Source: Anaerolineales bacterium (GTDB lineage Bacteria; Chloroflexota; Anaerolineae; Anaerolineales; UBA11858). Taken from it: a stretch of DNA of 48,456 nucleotides. The translations under genes and the position numbers were made by a program. Below are positions 24,144-32,491 of this stretch, in pieces; position 1 is the first letter of the stretch, and every line of letters begins with the position of its first letter. A model generated the notes under the pieces. That model was not told the DNA's origin. It was given only the letters and a program-made list of their open reading frames with translations, and did no database searches. The stretch covers positions 1 through 48,456 of the forward strand of contig JADHTJ010000018.1 in the NCBI GenBank assembly GCA_016785015.1. The letters run 5' to 3'.

Positions 24144-25769
24144 CTATTCGAGTTTAATGGTAAATATCTGATCTCCAAAGCGAATCTCATCTCCAACATG
24201 CAACGTTTGGGGCTGATTCGCCTGAAGTCGTTCATCATTCAAAAAAGTGCCATTCGTGCTGCCCAGGTCGATTAGTTCGAGAGTATCGTCAGTTCTGTGC
24301 AATTCAGCGTGAACCCGTGAAACCTTGTCACTCTCCAACCAGACCAGACACTCGCGGGCGCGACCTACTTTGGTCACGCCAATTTCTAATGGATAAGTTT
24401 TCCCCTCGGGTGAGATTAACTGCAACCCGGCCTCCAGGACAGGTTCGGCATCTTGGGCAGGGTCAACATTGTGTTCAGGCTCGGAGTCTTCTTCTGGTTC
24501 GATTACGCGTGGCGGTTCAATCACCAGACTGACTCCGGGTTCCAGCGTCCCCATGGCAGCCCCAAAGGCTAACCCGACGCCACGCACTACGATCTCATCG
24601 GGGTTATCCGCCAGAACGACTTTTTCATCACCAAAGCGTTCCCGCAAATGACGCACAATGCTGAACAGCTGCACTCCACCGCCAACCAGGGCGACCTGGC
24701 CGATATCCTGATCCGTCAGTCCGATAGCTTTGATAGCCTTGGCGATTAAATCTTGGAAAGATTGATTTAAATGTCCAGCCACTCTATTGAACGTAGCTTG
24801 GTCAAGCTTCATCAGACGGCGATAAACTTGGCCATCACGCAGCACCAGTGTGATCATGCGCTGGGCACTGATTTCCTCTCCTGAATTTTCATTTTGCATT
24901 AAACGGCGACTGAGCGATTCCTTCAAGCGCTGGGCATAAATGCGCAGCGTCGCCATTGCCGAAGGATCATCGGCCAATGCAGAAGCGGGCACATTCAACT
25001 TGTCGGCCAGATACTTGGCCATCTCAGCATCGTACAGGCCGCCGCCGATGGGTTCGCCGTAACGGCCCAGGTATAGAAGTTCACCAGTTCGAGGATCAAT
25101 CTGGCCCGCAATAATATCTGTGGTACTGCCGCCGACGTCGACGATTAATGTCACGCCGCCCCTGGCGCTGCTTAAAAGGCCTTGCCTTCTCAGGCTCAGA
25201 ATGGCGCCTTCAGGCTCAGGCACAAATTCAATCTGTGTATGAATACTTTCGGGGAAGCAACCTAAAACCAGGGTTTTGAAATCGTCCAGGATCACGCCAC
25301 TGTGATCATAGCCCCAATGGACAGGGTAGGCAAAGGCAAAGCGGACATCTTCATCGAAGGCACTCGCCCGCCACTTCTCGCTACGGATTTGATCGACAAC
25401 GGCTTCGAGCAGCATGCGGGTGAATTCTAGAGCCTGGGCATGAGTATAGCGTTTTTGATGGGGCAGCGGATTGGCCTCGAGATGCGCACCAATACAAGGC
25501 TTGAAGTATTCACGCACGCGCTCACGCGCATTCTCGTCCTCAAGCTGGCCTTGCGATACTTCACCAAAACTCTCGATGCCTGATCCTTGGGGGTTAAGGG
25601 TGAGAATTGCGGGTAGTTTTCGCTCTGAGAAGCTAGTTAATGGCGAAGGTTGAGGGTCCCCCATTATACGGATCAGATTGCCAGTAAGGCGGTATCCCAC
25701 TCGGTACAGACGCCAGTTGGTCGCCCCGCAATCCAAGGCGAAGAGTGTTACTTGTTTGCCGTTGCTCAT
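24144..25769 (-). CDS. Hsp70/actin-fold protein fused to a C-terminal FHA domain
   Basis: A 541-aa protein. Residues 1-405 have the actin-like ATPase fold of Hsp70 relatives: an N-terminal phosphate loop (LFALDCGATNWRLYR), a second phosphate motif (LIVDVGGSTTDIIAG) and an adenosine motif (VALVGGGVQLFSIV). It lacks the Hsp70 substrate-binding domain. After an acidic linker comes an FHA domain (about 455-541; VGRARECLVW, KVSRVHAEL, DLGSTNGTFLND). It therefore combines ATP-dependent conformational change with phosphothreonine reading. It faces away from the Ser/Thr kinase gene at 26272, and the two probably work in one signalling pathway with the FHA protein at 1650. Confidence 0.88.
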   Translation of the reverse strand: MSNGKQVTLFALDCGATNWRLYRVGYRLTGNLIRIMGDPQPSPLTSFSERKLPAILTLNPQGSGIESFGEVSQGQLEDENARERVREYFKPCIGAHLEANPLPHQKRYTHAQALEFTRMLLEAVVDQIRSEKWRASAFDEDVRFAFAYPVHWGYDHSGVILDDFKTLVLGCFPESIHTQIEFVPEPEGAILSLRRQGLLSSARGGVTLIVDVGGSTTDIIAGQIDPRTGELLYLGRYGEPIGGGLYDAEMAKYLADKLNVPASALADDPSAMATLRIYAQRLKESLSRRLMQNENSGEEISAQRMITLVLRDGQVYRRLMKLDQATFNRVAGHLNQSFQDLIAKAIKAIGLTDQDIGQVALVGGGVQLFSIVRHLRERFGDEKVVLADNPDEIVVRGVGLAFGAAMGTLEPGVSLVIEPPRVIEPEEDSEPEHNVDPAQDAEPVLEAGLQLISPEGKTYPLEIGVTKVGRARECLVWLESDKVSRVHAELHRTDDTLELIDLGSTNGTFLNDERLQANQPQTLHVGDEIRFGDQIFTIKLE

Positions 25770-25812
25770 GAAATCTCGCTTCGCGTTATGTTCAGATTTA
25801 TACGATTACCAG

Positions 25813-26097
25813 CAGCATTTAGATTACGAATAACACAAATTTCACGAATATTGAAGTAGTCAAGAGCATCTTGATCAATAAACCTGTCATTCCGAGTGGA
25901 GAGAGGAATCCCTGATTATCTCTTTGAATGATTACCAGCGTAGGCATTTTAATCGTTTGCTATCAGGGATTCTTCACTTCGCATGGCTGAAATACAAGCC
26001 AGGCTCCGTTCAGAATGACAAATTCATGAGTGTTCAAAGTCCTTTTGACTAGCACAAAATTTCACGAATATTATATATGTTTATTCGTGACTGTCGG
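25813..26097. repeat. Repeat cluster in the 500-bp divergent gap
   Basis: The gap 25770-26271 holds no gene. CACGAAT-type half repeats lie at 25813-25852 and 26047-26097. Between them is a nested inverted repeat at 25886-26019, with outer arms GTCATTC/GAATGAC and inner arms GAATCCCTGAT (25906-25916) and ATCAGGGATTC (25962-25972). The nested element resembles the dispersed intergenic repeats of many Anaerolineae genomes, in my memory, and shares its end with the repeat at 6365-6420. Confidence 0.65.
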
Positions 26098-26227
26098 ATA
26101 ATTCGATTCCATTCGTAATTTTTATCCTGATCTTATTATACACACAGTTTCTCAAATCACTGCCGAATAACCCACCAATTTGCTTACAAACTTCAAATCG
26201 TACAGAGCAATCCATGAGGAATTCCTG

Positions 26228-26233
26228 TATAAT
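26228..26233 (+). promoter_or_regulatory. Likely -10 box of the Ser/Thr kinase gene
   Basis: A perfect TATAAT lies 38 bases before the ATG of the kinase gene. The -35 region at 17 bp spacing (GAGCAA) is weak, so this is a tentative housekeeping-sigma promoter. Confidence 0.45.
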
Positions 26234-26271
26234 AACAATGTCGTTCTCATCTATCTTCGGGAGGCACGTAC

Positions 26272-28110
26272 ATGGCAAGTCTATCTGGCAAAACGCTGGG
26301 CAAATACCAGATCACCGAACGCCTGGGCCGCGGGGGCATGGCAGAAGTCTACAAGGCTTATCACCCCCAACTTGAACGCTACGCGGCGGTTAAGGTATTG
26401 CACGGCTTTCTGGCCGAGGGGCAGGATTTTCAAGCTCGCTTCCAACGTGAGGCCAAAGCCATCGCCGCACTGCGTCATCCTAATATCGTGCAGATTTACG
26501 ACATCGATACTGACGAAGACAACTATTATATGGTGATGGAGTTCGTCGATGGGGGAACGCTTAAAGATCGCCTGATCCAGGCCAGTGGACCTTTGGCCAT
26601 TAAGGAAATGGCCCATATTTTCCGCGAGACAGCTTCAGCCCTCGACTATGCCCACCTTCAGGGTGTGCTGCACCGTGACGTCAAACCTGCCAATGTGCTG
26701 CTGAGCGAATCTGGCCGCGTCGTGTTAACGGATTTCGGCATCGCCCGCATTGTCAGCGATACGCAATTCACTGTCACTGGCACCCTGGTCGGTACACCCG
26801 CCTACATGTCCCCCGAGCAGGGCAAGGGCATGGGCATCGCATCACCAAGTGATATTTATTCCCTGGGCATCATCCTCTATGAGATGGTCACTGGCAAAGT
26901 GCCCTTCGATGCCGATACGCCGCTGGCTGTGATCCACAAACACATCAACGAGCCGCTGCCCTCACCGCGCACCATCAGAGAAGATATCCCTCGAGTTTTG
27001 GAAGCAGTGATTGTCAAAGCCCTGGCCAAAGAGCCAGAAGATCGCTATCAATCGGCCGCGGAGATGATCGATGCCGCTGAGAATGCATTTCTCGATTTAG
27101 CCAAAGTGACCATGGCTGAGACGATGGTCGAACCCCCGCAGCCTTCGTCAGGCTCAGGGGAGATTCAACCCGACCTCGAAGCTGCTCCTGAACCCGAGCC
27201 AACCATTGCATCCAAAGCGACCGTGGCCATGGAACCAGAAGTAGCACCGCAGCCAACGATCGCATCAAAACCAACCGTCGCAATGGAACCCGAAGAAGAT
27301 GATGTCGCGTTGAAGGCCACCATGGCCATGGAAACAGAACCTTCTCCTAAGCCCCCGGAAATAAAGCCTGTCCCAAAACCCAAACCGAAAGCTGTGCCGA
27401 AACCCAAGCCCAAAGTGAAAGTCAAACCGCTGCCGTTCATCCTGAGTATCGTCGGGATTGCTGTTATCGTCGGATTGCTCATCTGGGGAATCCCCAAGTT
27501 GACTGGGGGTGGCGGTGCAGATTGCGCATCTATTGACGAGTGTGTGGGCTTAGCCGAACAGTATTGGGGAGAGAGTAATCACGAAGGTGTGCTCAATGCT
27601 TTAGCAGAAGCTCTCGGTCAAGTGCCAGAGAATGAACATCCACCTCACGCCCATCTTTGGTGTCAAAAGGGTGAAGCCTATATTGCATTAGAGCGATTCG
27701 ATGATGCCGTCGCTAGCTTCGAAGAATGCAGTAACTGGACGGAAGACATCCCTGAATTCGAAGATATCCGCGTCTTTGCACAAACACAAATTGATTCCCT
27801 CCCAACGGGTTCGGCGAGTTGCAACACTCCTGAAGAGTGCCACGCTTTAGCCGAAGAGTCTCAAAACAACGGTGATATCCAAGGCGCTTTGAACGCAATC
27901 AATATGGCTATCCACCTTGTCCCTGATGGCGAATATCCCCAATATCACTGGATTGTTTGTATGGAGGGGGGAATTTACATGCAAGATCAAGATTGGGACG
28001 AGGCCATCCGCAGTTTTGAAACATGCATCGAATGGACCGAAGGTAATCCCGACCTCGAAGATGTGCGCGTCTACGCCCAAGAACAGATCGATATGATCAA
28101 TAATCGCTGA
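26272..28110 (+). CDS. Membrane Ser/Thr protein kinase with C-terminal TPR-like repeats
   Basis: A 612-aa PknB-type kinase. The kinase domain is at residues 10-275: glycine loop GRGGMAEV, VAIK-type lysine in AAVKVL, catalytic HRDVKPANVLL, DFGIA and the activation-loop GTPAYMSPEQ. A linker follows with repeated threonine motifs of the TVAMEPE type (about 320-360), a Pro/Lys-rich stretch, a single membrane helix (about 387-410) and two TPR-like repeats that each begin with a Cys pair (CASIDEC, CNTPEEC). The ATG has GGGAGG upstream. The linker threonines could be autophosphorylated docking sites for the FHA proteins of this window. The external TPR-like part probably senses a protein or ligand. 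Confidence 0.92.
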   Translation: MASLSGKTLGKYQITERLGRGGMAEVYKAYHPQLERYAAVKVLHGFLAEGQDFQARFQREAKAIAALRHPNIVQIYDIDTDEDNYYMVMEFVDGGTLKDRLIQASGPLAIKEMAHIFRETASALDYAHLQGVLHRDVKPANVLLSESGRVVLTDFGIARIVSDTQFTVTGTLVGTPAYMSPEQGKGMGIASPSDIYSLGIILYEMVTGKVPFDADTPLAVIHKHINEPLPSPRTIREDIPRVLEAVIVKALAKEPEDRYQSAAEMIDAAENAFLDLAKVTMAETMVEPPQPSSGSGEIQPDLEAAPEPEPTIASKATVAMEPEVAPQPTIASKPTVAMEPEEDDVALKATMAMETEPSPKPPEIKPVPKPKPKAVPKPKPKVKVKPLPFILSIVGIAVIVGLLIWGIPKLTGGGGADCASIDECVGLAEQYWGESNHEGVLNALAEALGQVPENEHPPHAHLWCQKGEAYIALERFDDAVASFEECSNWTEDIPEFEDIRVFAQTQIDSLPTGSASCNTPEECHALAEESQNNGDIQGALNAINMAIHLVPDGEYPQYHWIVCMEGGIYMQDQDWDEAIRSFETCIEWTEGNPDLEDVRVYAQEQIDMINNR

Positions 28111-28154
28111 TCTGCTAGAACAGCTGACACTCTCAAAATACAGTCATTCATAGA

Positions 28155-28190
28155 AAACCGCTCGGTGAATTTGTCGAGCGGTTTCTTTAA
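28155..28190 (+). terminator. Hairpin terminator after the kinase gene
   Basis: AAACCGCTCG (28155-28164) pairs with CGAGCGGTTT (28175-28184), followed by CTTTAA; a typical rho-independent terminator. Confidence 0.8.
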
Positions 28191-28287
28191 TGGAAGACCC
28201 CAGTCAATCAATGGGGTAGCTTTCTGAGGGCAAAATCTACCATGGTAGAATCGCCCCCTCGCCTGAGATTATTCTTGGAGAAAAACC

Positions 28288-29508
28288 GTGTTCACGTCCG
28301 AAAAAATTAAAGAATGGCTCGAAGAGATTGAAGAACGCCCGGGTTCGGCGCCTGTCATCGTCCAGTTCATCGCCAATCGCCTAAAAGACCTGAACACCTG
28401 GAACGAAGAACTGCGCGCCGAAAACATCGCCCTGCGAACAGATAAGCGGGTGGATGATTACGAGCGCCAGATCGCTCATTTACAGTACCAACTCGACCTG
28501 ATCAAGCGCCAATATGGGGGTCAATTTCCACAAGCAGAACAACTGGAAACAGCAGATGAGGTAGAAGAGATTGAGATGATGAGCATGCTGATCTACACTG
28601 GTGATGGCCGAATAGGGCGCATCGAGTTAGATCTGACAGATATTGAAGATGGAGTCACAATCGGGGAATTGAGAGGGTTACCAGGCCCTGATGCCGCACC
28701 TCGCCTTTTGGCGATTCCTACCAATGAAGAACTACTCTTCCTGTTTGCTTCTGGACGAATAGCGACTTGTTCGGTTGCGGGGTTACCCATCCAAACCATC
28801 TCCACAGATGAGCCCTTCGACTGGGATACTGCTCCCATCCCCAACTCGCCGCAAGCAGGAGACAGCCTGGTTTGCCTGGCGCCCATCTCCAGGTTGGCTC
28901 TTAGCGACTACTTCGTTCAGACCAGCCAACGAGGCTTCATCAAGAAGATCCGTATGGCGTTGGCTTCTTCGATCATGGAGAACCATTATATTGGCACTGG
29001 GGCCAAGATCGATCATGACGGGCCATTTGCACTGACCCTGTCTGGCAAAGACGAGAATTTCGTCCTGGTTACTAGAGATGGTTACCTACGCTACACGCCT
29101 GTTGAAGTATCTCCTCATACCATTGTAGAAGCAATGAGGCTAAAACCAACCGACCGCATGACATCCGCGTTCACTATGCCGCCAGACAAAACACTGCTGG
29201 TCATGACTCAGCTTGGCAAAGCCATTCAACACACGGGTGACAGCCTTGAACTGGTCACTGATCTTGGGCGCGTGGGCGTGGCGCTTTACTCCAAAACGAG
29301 GCGTGACGCCGGGGTACGCGTGGTTGGTGCCGCCGCGGTGGCAGAATCAGATTGGGGACTGGCACTCCACTCCAACGGTTGGGTTAGCCTGCACTCTGTC
29401 TCGCAGATTCTCGCCAACGGTACGGTCCCCGTCGAATGGGAATTGTCTGCTTTTACAGTATTTTCCTCAGGAGAATCCACCAAGAACACAAAGACCACTA
29501 AGGTTTAG
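28288..29508 (+). CDS. GyrA C-terminal-like beta-propeller protein with coiled-coil N-terminus
   Basis: A 406-aa protein. The first 85 residues form a probable coiled coil. The rest contains repeated blade-like segments (GDGRIGRIELD, SGRIATCSV, SQRGFIKKIRM, RDGYLRYTPV, QLGKAIQHT) of the type found in the DNA-wrapping C-terminal domain of gyrase/topoisomerase IV A subunits. There is no topoisomerase catalytic part and no active-site tyrosine domain. The start is GTG with GGAG 7 bp upstream. Its last residues (STKNTKTTKV) are encoded by an inverted repeat, so the true C-terminus may once have been shorter. It could be a stand-alone DNA-binding or scaffold protein. The family assignment is from motif form only. 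Confidence 0.65.
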   Translation: MFTSEKIKEWLEEIEERPGSAPVIVQFIANRLKDLNTWNEELRAENIALRTDKRVDDYERQIAHLQYQLDLIKRQYGGQFPQAEQLETADEVEEIEMMSMLIYTGDGRIGRIELDLTDIEDGVTIGELRGLPGPDAAPRLLAIPTNEELLFLFASGRIATCSVAGLPIQTISTDEPFDWDTAPIPNSPQAGDSLVCLAPISRLALSDYFVQTSQRGFIKKIRMALASSIMENHYIGTGAKIDHDGPFALTLSGKDENFVLVTRDGYLRYTPVEVSPHTIVEAMRLKPTDRMTSAFTMPPDKTLLVMTQLGKAIQHTGDSLELVTDLGRVGVALYSKTRRDAGVRVVGAAAVAESDWGLALHSNGWVSLHSVSQILANGTVPVEWELSAFTVFSSGESTKNTKTTKV

Positions 29509-29537
29509 TTTTTAGTGATCCTTGGTGTTCTTCGTGG
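29477..29537. repeat. Inverted repeat at the 3' end of the propeller gene
   Basis: CCACCAAGAACAC (29477-29489) pairs with GTGTTCTTCGTGG (29525-29537) with one central mismatch. It is partly coding, extending over the last codons and stop of the gene at 28288, and ends 9 bp before the next ATG. Confidence 0.65.
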
Positions 29538-29546
29538 AAACAGAAT

Positions 29547-30893
29547 ATGGGCCTAAAAATAGGACTTGACTTCGGAACATCCAACTCGGGCGTGGCGATC
29601 AGCGACGGCGCTGGTGTGCGCTTGCTGCCCATCGACCCCGGAAATCCCATCCCTGAGGTGGTCAAGACCATTCTCTACATCACCCGCGACCACAGGAGTT
29701 ATATCGGCCAGGAAGCCATCGAACTTTATTACCAGCACAACGTCAACCGCGTGCGGCGTTTCGAAAAGAGATGGGCGGGGGCTGTCCGGGTGATCGCAGA
29801 CGAAGTCGATTATATGCACGATGTCTTCGTCGATGTGGATGTGCTCAAACCGGGCCGCTTGCTGCAATATTTGAAAACGGCTTTGCGCAAGAGCGGGGGC
29901 GTCAGCGATATGTCTGGGACGTTGATCTTCGAACGCTATTTTAGCGTGGGTGAGTTGATCAAAATCTACCTTGCGCATTTGAAACAAAAGGCAGAGCAAA
30001 TTTTGGACGAGTCTATCACCGGAGTGACTTTGGGGCGCCCAGTCAAATTCTCCGAGGACCCCGATCTGGACCGCCAGGCTGAAACTGTGTTGCGCCAAGC
30101 AGCACTTGATGCTAGTTTCAGAGATGTAGATTTCGAACTTGAGCCCATCGCAGCGGCTTTATTCTACGAAAAGGCACTCACCAAACCCCAAACGGTATTG
30201 ATATTCGATTTCGGCGGTGGCACCCTGGATATCACCATTATGCGCCTCGGCGATGCAGTGAAGAGACGCGTATACGCCAACGGCGGTATTGACATCGCCG
30301 GGGCCGATTTCGACAGGGCGATCATCGAAAACCGCCTGCTGCACCATTTTGGTGATGGCGAAGGTCAGATCCGGCACATGCCAGAGATCAGCGAGTTGAT
30401 CGAAACCATCCCCGACTGGATGGCGCTGCCGGATTTAAGTACACCAATGATCAATATCACTTTGGAGAAAGCTATTCAGCGCGGCATCGCCCCGGTACGC
30501 TTGAAAACCCTGCAATCATTAATATTCAACGATCTGGCATTCCCTTTCTATAATCAAGTTGAAACTGCTAAGATGGCCCTTTCCGAACAAGGTGCCACGG
30601 TGATCGAACTTCAAGGTAAAGATTTCGATCTCTGGGAACCCTATACCCGCACTCAGTTCGAAACTGACATACAAGGTTACTACGAACAAATCGAGGCAGT
30701 GCTCTTAGATACAGTAAATGACTCAGGCCTGGAACCCGAGAAAATCGACGCTGTGGTCAAGACTGGCGGATCTTCAAGTATTCCTATGTTTTCCGAAATG
30801 TTGGGGCGGATTTTTGGAGAGGAAAAGATCAAAGAGTCAGATGCCTTCAGCAGCGTCACTGCGGGACTGGCGATTAGGGCAAGTGAGGAGTAG
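29547..30893 (+). CDS. Hsp70-family protein, YegD-like
   Basis: A 448-aa actin-fold ATPase related to the short Hsp70 group that includes YegD. It starts with the phosphate loop LDFGTSNSG, has a second one in LIFDFGGGTLDITI and ends with the adenosine motif VKTGGSSSIPMF. The peptide-binding domain of DnaK is missing. It lies 38 bp after the propeller gene in the same direction and is followed by a terminator. It is the second Hsp70-like protein in the window, and unlike the one at 24144 it has no FHA domain. Confidence 0.87.
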   Translation: MGLKIGLDFGTSNSGVAISDGAGVRLLPIDPGNPIPEVVKTILYITRDHRSYIGQEAIELYYQHNVNRVRRFEKRWAGAVRVIADEVDYMHDVFVDVDVLKPGRLLQYLKTALRKSGGVSDMSGTLIFERYFSVGELIKIYLAHLKQKAEQILDESITGVTLGRPVKFSEDPDLDRQAETVLRQAALDASFRDVDFELEPIAAALFYEKALTKPQTVLIFDFGGGTLDITIMRLGDAVKRRVYANGGIDIAGADFDRAIIENRLLHHFGDGEGQIRHMPEISELIETIPDWMALPDLSTPMINITLEKAIQRGIAPVRLKTLQSLIFNDLAFPFYNQVETAKMALSEQGATVIELQGKDFDLWEPYTRTQFETDIQGYYEQIEAVLLDTVNDSGLEPEKIDAVVKTGGSSSIPMFSEMLGRIFGEEKIKESDAFSSVTAGLAIRASEE

Positions 30894-30923
30894 AACCAAT
30901 TTCAAATCCTACTTCAAATCCAT

Positions 30924-30955
30924 AAACAAACCTGATTGACGTATCAGGTTTGTTT
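30924..30955 (+). terminator. Hairpin terminator after the Hsp70-like gene
   Basis: AAACAAACCTGAT (30924-30936) pairs perfectly with ATCAGGTTTGTTT (30943-30955) around a 6-base loop. It lies only 15 bp before the next ATG, so it could also shape the leader of that gene. Confidence 0.75.
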
Positions 30956-30970
30956 ATATACAATAAGATC

Positions 30971-31456
30971 ATGAACGATCTCCCCCTCGAAACGCAGCAG
31001 GTCATACTAACTGATGCAGCCCAGCGCGATATAGTCACAGCGCGACGTAAACAACTGCTCGAAATTCTCTGGCGTGAACGTTACCTGACACGCTCTGGTC
31101 TGATGGCGCGTGCTGAAGCCTTTCTGGGAAAAGGCTGTTTTGGCAAATCTGCGTGGGAGGATACTTTCTACCGGGATATGCGCCTGGTCAAGAAAGCTTT
31201 TAAGGCAGCCGGTTACGAGCTGGTTTACAGTCGCAGCAAGGAGAAGTCGGGGTATTACTTGCGCGACGAGCCTAGCTTCCACCCACTTATACAACGCGCA
31301 ATTGTAGGTGCGGTCGCTGAGGTCGATGCCAAACAAGTTGCTATCACCAGTAAGTTTCAACCAGCACAACGCGTTCAGCAGGGGTTTTCGATATCGAATT
31401 TGGCCAACCAGGTTGTAGCTTATCGCCAGGGTCAGCGCGAGGCTGCTCATGGCTGA
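30971..31456 (+). CDS. Winged-HTH-like partner of a nucleotidyltransferase
   Basis: A 161-aa protein with a basic N-terminal part that looks like a DNA-binding winged helix (about residues 20-95; RKQLLEILWRERYLTRSGL). It ends with the pattern AQRVQQGFSISNLANQVV, where an AxRVQQGxxI phrase recalls the start of the helicase at 32492. It overlaps the nucleotidyltransferase gene by 8 bp. Such pairs are often toxin-antitoxin-like modules or regulators of their own locus. I do not recognise a named family. ATG 30971 was chosen over an upstream start because the latter lies in the terminator stem. Confidence 0.65.
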   Translation: MNDLPLETQQVILTDAAQRDIVTARRKQLLEILWRERYLTRSGLMARAEAFLGKGCFGKSAWEDTFYRDMRLVKKAFKAAGYELVYSRSKEKSGYYLRDEPSFHPLIQRAIVGAVAEVDAKQVAITSKFQPAQRVQQGFSISNLANQVVAYRQGQREAAHG

Positions 31457-32048
31457 ACCGACATTGGCTTATAGTGATTTTGTCAAGCTGGTACTTGCTG
31501 CCCTGAATGCTGCCGAGATTCCTTATATGATTGGCGGCGCGGTGGCAGCCTGGGCCTGGGGTGAGCCCCGCGCCACCCGAGACCTGGATGTGGTTGTTCA
31601 GGTGCCTATCGAAGCAGTCAATCGACTTTCGGAAGAATTGACGGCGAGAGATATACTGGTCCCTCCGGATATCATCCTGAATCAATTACTGGAAGATAGG
31701 GCCGATATCCCTATCAATGCAATTCACATGCACAGCGGTTATAAGGCCGATATCTACTTGACACGGGAAGGAGATGCCCTACGAAAGGAAGCTTTCCGTC
31801 GTCGAAAGCAGGTTGATCTTGGTCCGGAAATTGGGAACGTTTACCTGCATACACCAGAAGACCTGATCATATACAAATTGTGGTATTACAGCCTTAGCCA
31901 GCAGACTAAACATCTACGAGATATTACTGCGATTGTAAACACTCTGGGGAATGAATTAGACCAAATTTATATCCGTCGCTGGGCGGAGGAAAAAGAAATT
32001 CTCACGTTGTGGAATGAACTCTCGGGACAAATCAAGCCAGACAAATAG
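31449..32048 (+). CDS. Nucleotidyltransferase-fold protein
   Basis: A 199-aa protein with the minimal polymerase-beta-type nucleotidyltransferase signature: GG (29-30) in MIGGAVAAWAWGEPRATRDLD, catalytic D45 and D47, and a third aspartate at D101 (KADIYL). All three metal ligands are present, so it should be active. The family includes AbiEii-like toxins and aminoglycoside-type transferases, which modify RNA or small molecules. Translational coupling to the HTH-like gene before it fits a toxin-antitoxin-like pair. It could equally be a regulator of the repair genes that follow. Confidence 0.78.
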   Translation: MAEPTLAYSDFVKLVLAALNAAEIPYMIGGAVAAWAWGEPRATRDLDVVVQVPIEAVNRLSEELTARDILVPPDIILNQLLEDRADIPINAIHMHSGYKADIYLTREGDALRKEAFRRRKQVDLGPEIGNVYLHTPEDLIIYKLWYYSLSQQTKHLRDITAIVNTLGNELDQIYIRRWAEEKEILTLWNELSGQIKPDK

Positions 32049-32108
32049 CCATCTACCGGATCATGCTTTCACCGCATCAGCTGAGTTATACCAGAGTGAG
32101 TTTGTGAT

Positions 32109-32359
32109 ATGAACAAACAAGATTGGATTAAATCCGTAGCCAACCAGGTAGGAGAACCAGAAAATCTCGTAGCTACTATCCTGGAGGCTGGGTTAGATGA
32201 AATCTACCAATCAATGAAGAAGGAAGAGAAAGTCACGCTTGAAATTTTGGTACTTTCTACATCGATGTACGCCGAACGGGTACTGTGTTCAAGTTTAACC
32301 CTTCTCAAAAATGGCGGGCGTTGTTTGGCTGGTCTTCGTCGTACAAAGGAATACTGTGA
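32109..32359 (+). pseudogene. HU-like DNA-binding protein gene with a frameshift
   Basis: The first 44 codons read as a normal HU start (NKQDWIKSVANQ ... LDEIYQSMKKEEKVTL). Near 32242-32244 the frame is lost: one missing A would give ENFGTFYIDVRRTGTVFKFN and then PSQKWRALFGWSSSYKG, the usual end of a Chloroflexi/cyanobacteria-type HU-like protein, stopping at 32359. As written the frame continues to 32429 with a meaningless tail. It is either a real pseudogene or a base-calling error in the GAAATTTTGG run. Confidence 0.85.
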
Positions 32360-32491
32360 ATCAATGTCTAACGATCTGCTCAGGTCGAGGCAAAAAGTAA
32401 CCAAGAGAATTTTCGTTTGGGTAGATTGACGGCTGTACATTTTACAAATACACTAAAGACGAATAAACCTAGATGATCCGATAGGGGATGC

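Noticed and set aside
30971-32048. Confident toxin-antitoxin call for the HTH/nucleotidyltransferase pair
   Set aside because: The gene overlap and fold fit, but no specific toxin family motif was recognised, so it is described only by fold.
32385-32405. Further copy of the ECF-like motif (GGTTACTTTTT on the minus strand)
   Set aside because: The CGAC half is at the wrong distance (CGAC begins at offset 10, not 18) and no minus-strand gene follows. A similar half-site near 41684 lacks CGAC altogether.
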